A model generated the notes under the pieces. The model was given only the letters and a program-made list of their open reading frames with translations. It made no database searches and was not told where the DNA came from. Below are positions 6,396-9,425 of a stretch of 9,425 bases of DNA, piece after piece (position 1 is the stretch's first letter; each line of letters opens with the position of its first letter). A program made the position numbers and the translations under genes. The stretch covers positions 1-9,425 of the forward strand of contig JAUWXZ010000019.1 in assembly GCA_030616125.1 (NCBI GenBank), read 5' to 3'. The stretch is from Candidatus Aenigmatarchaeota archaeon. GTDB taxonomy: Archaea; Aenigmatarchaeota; Aenigmatarchaeia; CG10238-14; SCSR01.

Positions 6396-6884
6396 ATGTT
6401 TGAACCAATAATTGAACCAATAATTGAAGCTGTTGGCTTTGTTTTTTCACCGGTAACAATCTTTTCACCTTATATAGCAATTTTAATAATGTCAGTTTTT
6501 TTAACCCTTTCAATCATGGGACTGAGTAGAGTTGTTACAAATAGAAAGCTGATGAAAGAACTGAAAGAAAAAATGGGAAAAATTAAAGAAAATTTGAAAG
6601 AAGTACAAAAGGGGGGGGATAAAGAAAAAGCAAATCAACTTTTGAACGAGATGATGAAAACTAATGGTCAGTACATGAAGCAAACTTTTAAATCGTTGGC
6701 AGTTTCTATGCTTGTTATTTTTATGATTCTTCCTTGGTTAAGGGCTGAATATGCAGAAGCTTCTATAAGTATGCCTTTTACTTTGCCTATAATCGGCTCA
6801 GGTATAGGTTGGCTGGGGTGGTATATTTTAGTTTCTTTTTCAGTTGGCTGGGTAGCTCAAAAGTTACTAGGTGGTTATTATTAA
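6396..6884 (+). CDS. DUF106 membrane protein, archaeal YidC/Oxa1/EMC3-like insertase
   Basis: A 162-residue membrane protein of the DUF106 family, the archaeal branch of the Oxa1/YidC/EMC3/TMCO1 superfamily that helps insert membrane proteins; Methanocaldococcus Mj0480 is the studied relative. Membrane spans are at about 25-45, 97-114 and 136-156. Between the first two lies a lysine/glutamate-rich coiled coil (about 51-90) in the position where the family's cytosolic hairpin binds ribosomes or substrates. ILPWLRAEYAEA after TM2 is also typical. The gene starts 1 nt after the secY stop and has no clear Shine-Dalgarno motif, so it is probably coupled to secY, fitting a joint role at the translocon. 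A run of eight G (6611-6618) encodes KGGD in the coiled coil without breaking the frame. Function is inferred from family and position. Confidence 0.93.
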   Translation: MFEPIIEPIIEAVGFVFSPVTIFSPYIAILIMSVFLTLSIMGLSRVVTNRKLMKELKEKMGKIKENLKEVQKGGDKEKANQLLNEMMKTNGQYMKQTFKSLAVSMLVIFMILPWLRAEYAEASISMPFTLPIIGSGIGWLGWYILVSFSVGWVAQKLLGGYY

Positions 6885-7122
6885 AAAAGTTAAAAGAAGA
6901 GTTCCCGGCGGAAAAATTTCAACACATTTGAGAAAAGAAAACCCAAAAATTGTTAAATGTGCTGTTTGTAAAAAACCTTTACATGGAATTCCAAGATTAA
7001 TTCCTTCCAAACTTAAAAAATTATCAAAAAGTAAGAAAAAGGTTTTTAGAATATATGGCGGTTATTTGTGTAGCGGTTGTAGTAGGGAATTGCTTAGAAA
7101 AAAAGTTAGAAATATGAGGTGA
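6871..7122 (+). CDS. rpl34e: 50S ribosomal protein eL34
   Basis: eL34 is a small zinc-binding large-subunit protein of archaea and eukaryotes. The 83-residue product has the pattern RVPGGKISTHLRKENPK, then C30-AV-C33, a KPLHGIPRLIP segment, and C67-SG-C70 near the C-terminus: two CxxC pairs that would hold one zinc ion, as in the family. The start is the least certain in the operon. GTG at 6871 overlaps DUF106 by 14 nt; no in-frame ATG exists before the conserved part, and the GGTGG around 6870-6874 could instead be a ribosome binding site for a nearby non-canonical ATT start. Either choice changes the N-terminus by only a few residues. The stop codon TGA is part of the GGTGA that precedes eL14. 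Confidence 0.94.
   Translation: MVIIKKVKRRVPGGKISTHLRKENPKIVKCAVCKKPLHGIPRLIPSKLKKLSKSKKKVFRIYGGYLCSGCSRELLRKKVRNMR
7118..7122 (+). promoter_or_regulatory. Shine-Dalgarno motif that sets the TTG start of eL14
   Basis: GGTGA overlaps the eL34 stop codon and is followed after exactly 4 nt by TTG at 7127. This is the same GTGA-N4-start spacing seen before uL6, eL32, uL18 and uS5, and it supports the rare TTG start over downstream alternatives. Confidence 0.75.
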
Positions 7123-7126
7123 TTGT

Positions 7127-7489
7127 TTGGTTGTCTTGAATGTTGGTAGAGTTTGTATGAAAATTTCTGGGAGGGAGGCTTCTAAATATTGTGTAATCTT
7201 AAAGAAAATTGATAAAGCTTTTGTTTTAATTACGGGTCCAAAATTGCTCACTGGGATCAAAAGAAGAAGATGCAATATTGAACATTTAGAAGCATTGACT
7301 CATTTTTTGCAAATAAAAGAGGATGCAAGTGATGAAGAAGTTTTGGATGCCTACGAAAAGACTGGTTTGATAACTAAATTGAACCTTAAAAAACCTTCTG
7401 CAGCTGAACTAAAAACTGAGAAACAAAAAGTTGAGAAAGAAAAACCTAAGGAGAAGAAAATTAAAAAAGAAAAAACTGAGAAACAATAA
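7127..7489 (+). CDS. rpl14e: 50S ribosomal protein eL14
   Basis: eL14 is a large-subunit protein with a KOW-type SH3 barrel, found in archaea and eukaryotes. The 120-residue product begins at a TTG codon chosen by the GGTGA motif 4 nt upstream. The barrel is clear: VLNVGRVCMKISGREASKYC, then VILKKIDKAFVLITGPKLLTG and RRRCNIEHLEAL, all typical. After about residue 95 comes a charged, disordered-looking lysine/glutamate tail that most archaeal eL14 proteins of about 95 residues lack. Two copies of KTEKQ (96-100 and 116-120) are encoded by an identical 16-nt sequence 60 nt apart. Upstream, the cytidylate kinase gene often found between eL34 and eL14 is absent, and no truB/cbf5 follows. This is the last gene of the operon. 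Confidence 0.95.
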   Translation: MVVLNVGRVCMKISGREASKYCVILKKIDKAFVLITGPKLLTGIKRRRCNIEHLEALTHFLQIKEDASDEEVLDAYEKTGLITKLNLKKPSAAELKTEKQKVEKEKPKEKKIKKEKTEKQ

Positions 7490-7504
7490 GCTTTTTATTC
7501 TTTA
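7490..7504 (+). terminator. Probable T-rich transcription terminator after eL14
   Basis: The bases just after the eL14 stop are GCTTTTTATTCTTTA, a T-rich stretch on the coding strand of the kind that ends archaeal transcription without a stem-loop. The gene that follows has different function and no coupling, so a transcript end here is sensible. Confidence 0.5.
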
Positions 7505-7528
7505 TCCAAAAAATTCTTAATATTATTA

Positions 7529-7553
7529 CTTAAAAGGATTTAAGGTTAATCCT
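7529..7553 (+). promoter_or_regulatory. Putative promoter with a 6-bp inverted repeat before the surface protein gene
   Basis: CTTAAAAGG and the overlapping GATTTAAGG are TATA-like and lie about 34 and 27 nt before ATG 7568, giving a leader of about 8 nt or none. No Shine-Dalgarno motif precedes the ATG. Within this stretch AGGATT (7535-7540) and AATCCT (7548-7553) form an inverted repeat with a 7-nt centre; it could be an operator overlapping the promoter. Which TATA-like element is used cannot be decided from sequence. Confidence 0.35.
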
Positions 7554-7567
7554 CTTTAATTAATAAA

Positions 7568-8722
7568 ATGAAGAAAATAATTTTTTTGACGTCAATACTA
7601 AGTCTCATGCTCTTGGTAAACTTAGCTATGGGTAGTCATGAGGCAAATGTCTCTCTTTCACCAACTATATGGGGAATCGGAAGAGAAGAAAGTGTAAAGC
7701 TGACCGTTGAAAATTCTGAAGCTTCAAATCATTCAATAATTAAAATTGAACTTTTTGTTCCAACTGAAGAAGATGTTTCAGTTTATGAGATAGCACCTGA
7801 GTTTGAAGTTCCTCTTGGCTGGGAAAAACCAAGGGTCTCCTATAAGGAAGGACTGATGTCAATAATTTTTTCCTCAGAGAGTGAGGTTGGCATAATGCCT
7901 GGAAGCACTGAAATTTTTACTCTAGCGTCTGTGAAAGCTCCTTCCAAAGTTGGTGAATGGGTTTGGAAATGGGTAACAACAGACCCAAATAACGAGACTC
8001 AAGAAGATGATATAACAACAAAAACAAAATTGGGAGCTTTGTCCTATTTTGTAATCGAAGTGCCAAATGAAACAAAAGCAAACAAAGAATTTAACGCATC
8101 AATAATAGGTTATGATGAATACAAAAACATAAAAACAGATTATACTGGAACCATAAACATTGAATCCACAGATCCTAAGGCAATCTTTCCAGAATCGATA
8201 AACTTTTCACTAGATGACAAGGGTGAAAAGAAAATAATTATTATCTATAAAACTCCAGGGAATCAAACTTTTACAGTTAAAGATGAAGAAACTGGAGTGG
8301 AAAAAACTTCTGATCAAACATTTGTAATTCCAGCCGTGCCAAGCAAACTGTCCATATTGATTAATGAAGATGAATCTTCAGCCGACAAGGTTTCTGTAAC
8401 TCTAAGTCTTCAAGCAGAAGATGCAGAAGAATGCAGGTATAGCAATGAGGGAATAACCTGGTCTGAATGGGAGGCTTATAATACCGCAAAAGACTGGAAT
8501 TTGGCTTATGGTGACGGAACTAAAATTGTTTATTATCAATGCAAAAATGAAATAGGAGAATCTAAGGTAGTTTCTGACACAATTCTACTAGTAACAATGC
8601 CTGAATCAGAAGTTCTGTCCTGGATTGTGTATACTGGCCCAGTAGCACTTGCAATATCGCTGATATCTTTGGGGTTAGTTCTGTCGCGCACCCAGAAAAG
8701 AAGGAAAGAAGAAAAAAGCTAA
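7568..8722 (+). CDS. Secreted Ig-like surface protein with C-terminal membrane anchor
   Basis: No named family can be assigned to the whole protein. The 384 residues start with a signal peptide (KK, then a hydrophobic core to about residue 22). A beta-rich N-terminal domain (about 25-155) follows. A second beta-sandwich (about 158-255) resembles bacterial Ig-like or invasin-type repeats, with TFTVKDEETGVEKTSDQ. A third (about 258-342) matches a common Ig-like module of secreted proteins: VTLSLQAEDAEECRYSNEGI, TWSEWEAY, then DGTKIVYYQCKNEIGES. The only two cysteines, C289 and C325, lie in this third domain and could form a disulfide. A membrane span (about 350-372) and a basic tail RTQKRRK end the protein, giving a type I topology. 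Seven N-x-S/T sites fit an N-glycosylated envelope protein. It is monocistronic, after the eL14 terminator; a role in adhesion or envelope structure is only a guess. Confidence 0.85.
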   Translation: MKKIIFLTSILSLMLLVNLAMGSHEANVSLSPTIWGIGREESVKLTVENSEASNHSIIKIELFVPTEEDVSVYEIAPEFEVPLGWEKPRVSYKEGLMSIIFSSESEVGIMPGSTEIFTLASVKAPSKVGEWVWKWVTTDPNNETQEDDITTKTKLGALSYFVIEVPNETKANKEFNASIIGYDEYKNIKTDYTGTINIESTDPKAIFPESINFSLDDKGEKKIIIIYKTPGNQTFTVKDEETGVEKTSDQTFVIPAVPSKLSILINEDESSADKVSVTLSLQAEDAEECRYSNEGITWSEWEAYNTAKDWNLAYGDGTKIVYYQCKNEIGESKVVSDTILLVTMPESEVLSWIVYTGPVALAISLISLGLVLSRTQKRRKEEKS

Positions 8723-8728
8723 ATTCTA

Positions 8729-8758
8729 GTTTTTTAATTTTTAGAAATCAAAAATTAA
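8729..8758 (+). terminator. T-run and AT-only hairpin after the surface protein gene
   Basis: A six-T run (8730-8735) follows the stop by 7 nt. TTAATTTTT (8734-8742) and AAAAATTAA (8750-8758) form a 9-bp inverted repeat around a 7-nt loop. The T-run is the likelier terminator signal; the stem is all A-T and weak. It could also act on the minus strand for the convergent gene, which ends downstream of here. Confidence 0.4.
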
Positions 8759-8801
8759 TTTATAAAATTCATACAAATTGACTATTTTTTAACAATAGTT
8801 G

Positions 8802-8817
8802 ACTTTTTTAAAAAAGT
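8802..8817. repeat. Perfect 16-nt palindrome ACTTTTTTAAAAAAGT
   Basis: A perfect self-complementary sequence with T6 on each strand, placed between the two convergent genes. It gives a T-run terminator in both directions: for plus-strand readthrough, and for the minus-strand gene whose most natural stop is at 8867. In AT-rich DNA such a sequence may also be chance. Confidence 0.35.
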
Positions 8818-8866
8818 AAAAAATTTTGTTTTTGATAATCTCCGACATTTGAAGATATTTCTAGTC

Positions 8867-9161
8867 TCATGCGATGTCTGAGATAGGGAGTTCCAAGTCC
8901 CAGTATTTTTCAATAACATACCTTCTGGTGGTTTTTCAGTAATAACTTCTCCTGGCTTTAATTCTTCTGCTGATTCTTCTTTAACTACTACAGCCCTCCT
9001 TACTGTGGCTAACCTTGCCTCTGCCTTTTCTGTTGCTTCTTTTTTCTTAAGATATTCACTTTTTCTTACAGCTTGATAACCCCCGATACTTTTCGATAAA
9101 GATAATGAGGTGGGGTTTCTTTCAAAGTTTTGTAAACCTTTCCTACTACTTTTTCAGCCAT
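8867..9161 (-). pseudogene. Small basic/charged protein gene broken by two apparent -1 frameshifts
   Basis: I do not recognise this gene. On the minus strand, ATG at 9161 has a GGTGG ribosome binding site (9171-9167) 5 nt upstream and starts MAEKVVGK, but this frame stops at 9066 after 31 codons. A second frame, open from 9153 to 8782, carries a natural-looking helical segment with GGYQAVRKSEYLKKKEATEK, then AEARLATVRRA and EELKPGEVITEK. A third, open from 8935 to 8867, ends in RRYVIEKYWDLELPISDIA. Each step is -1, equal to one missing base in an A- or G-run: the first between about 9145 and 9083 (a candidate run is AAAA at 9093-9090 or GGGGG near 9083), the second at the five-A run 8936-8932. 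With one base added at each, a single product of 98 residues results. Without the second shift the frame runs to 8782 through unlikely-looking sequence. Decay, sequence error or recoding are all possible. Confidence 0.45.
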
Positions 9162-9174
9162 TCAAACCACCAAG

Positions 9175-9182
9175 TTTAAAAA
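9175..9182 (+). promoter_or_regulatory. Weak TATA-like element in the divergent intergenic region
   Basis: The 51 nt between the minus-strand ATG (9161) and the plus-strand ATG (9213) must carry the signals for both genes. TTTAAAAA at 9175-9182 could be the TATA box of the plus-strand gene, with transcription starting near 9205. For the minus strand only a poor TATA-like match is seen around 9191-9198. Confidence 0.25.
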
Positions 9183-9212
9183 AAATTGTGATACAAATTG
9201 GAATTGAGAAGA

Positions 9213-9425
9213 ATGTCATTAGAACTTCTTATCAGAGGAATAATATTTACTGCAGGTTTTGTTTTTTTGAGTTTCATAATTGGATATGAACTAGAAAAGA
9301 GACATCTAAAAAAGAAATCCTCGAACCCTAAAAGTAATTCATTCTTGTTAATGATAGGTATTGTAATCACTGCGGTTGGGCTTCTTTTTAATATGATACC
9401 TGCATTTTTGTTCGCATGTTTAGGC
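9213..9425 (+). CDS. Small hypothetical membrane protein, N-terminal part (3' truncated by window)
   Basis: An open frame of 71 codons from ATG 9213 that runs off the window end without a stop. The product has no recognisable family. It begins MSLELLIRGI and has a first membrane span at about residues 5-24, then a charged stretch YELEKRHLKKKS with a polar SNPKSNS linker (about 25-43), and a second hydrophobic region from about 44 to 70 that contains IGIVITAVGLLF and IPAFLFACLG, either one long span or one plus the start of another. Positive charges between the spans suggest that loop is cytoplasmic. No GTGA motif precedes the ATG; only a purine-rich GAGAAGA is present. The gene diverges from the broken minus-strand gene. 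Confidence 0.6.
   Translation, partial: MSLELLIRGIIFTAGFVFLSFIIGYELEKRHLKKKSSNPKSNSFLLMIGIVITAVGLLFNMIPAFLFACLG

Noticed and set aside
8886..8901. GGGAGTTCCAAGTCCC resembling a tRNA T-arm
   Set aside because: The loop has one base too many for a T-loop, and no matching acceptor strand, D-arm or anticodon arm is found at the right distance on either strand.
9066..9161. A complete 31-codon minus-strand gene ending at 9066
   Set aside because: The start and ribosome binding site look real, but natural protein-like sequence continues in another frame right past the stop, so a broken longer gene explains it better.
8771..9200. Direct repeat ATACAAATTG at 8771-8780 and 9191-9200 as possible element ends or attachment sites
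   Set aside because: Ten bases of AT-rich sequence are expected to recur by chance in this region, and no integrase, transposase or matching inverted ends lie between them.

Overview
The window is archaeal and AT-rich. It carries the 3' two-thirds of the archaeal spc-type ribosomal protein operon, all on the + strand: uS8 (C-terminal end only), uL6, eL32, eL19, uL18, uS5, an amino-acid permease, uL30, uL15, SecY, the DUF106 (YidC/Oxa1/EMC3-like) membrane protein, eL34 and eL14. The e-type proteins eL32, eL19, eL34 and eL14 are found in archaea and eukaryotes but not bacteria, which settles the domain. Short genes, tight packing and the absence of the adenylate kinase and cytidylate kinase genes that often sit in this cluster in Euryarchaeota suggest a reduced-genome lineage of the DPANN type. 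That placement is an inference; the sequence does not prove a phylum.

Layout. Positions 1-2714 hold the uS8-uS5 block, with genes overlapping or separated by 20 nt or less. Positions 2715-4081 hold an APC-family amino-acid permease that interrupts the canonical uS5-uL30 junction. It has its own putative TATA box, spaced for a leaderless transcript, and a second TATA-like element at its 3' end that could restart transcription of uL30 onward. Positions 4082-7489 hold uL30, uL15, secY, DUF106, eL34 and eL14, tightly packed with several overlaps. A T-rich stretch then ends the operon. Positions 7568-8722 encode a secreted, C-terminally anchored surface protein with Ig-like beta-sandwich domains. 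Positions 8723-9212 hold AT-only hairpins and a minus-strand gene that reads as a real protein only if two -1 frameshifts are allowed. Positions 9213-9425 start a small membrane protein cut by the window end.

How it works together. The ribosomal proteins build both subunits. SecY is the translocon pore, and DUF106 is a membrane insertase-like partner, so the block couples ribosome production to membrane protein biogenesis. A striking translation signal runs through it: a GTGA motif, the archaeal Shine-Dalgarno sequence, lies 4 to 6 nt before the start of most ribosomal protein genes. It fixes the uL30 start at 4082 and the TTG start of eL14 at 7127. SecY, DUF106, the permease and the surface protein lack it and appear to depend on coupling or leaderless initiation.

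I found no mobile element, CRISPR array, rRNA or tRNA. The most unusual features are the permease insertion with its re-promoted downstream half, and the frameshifted minus-strand gene.
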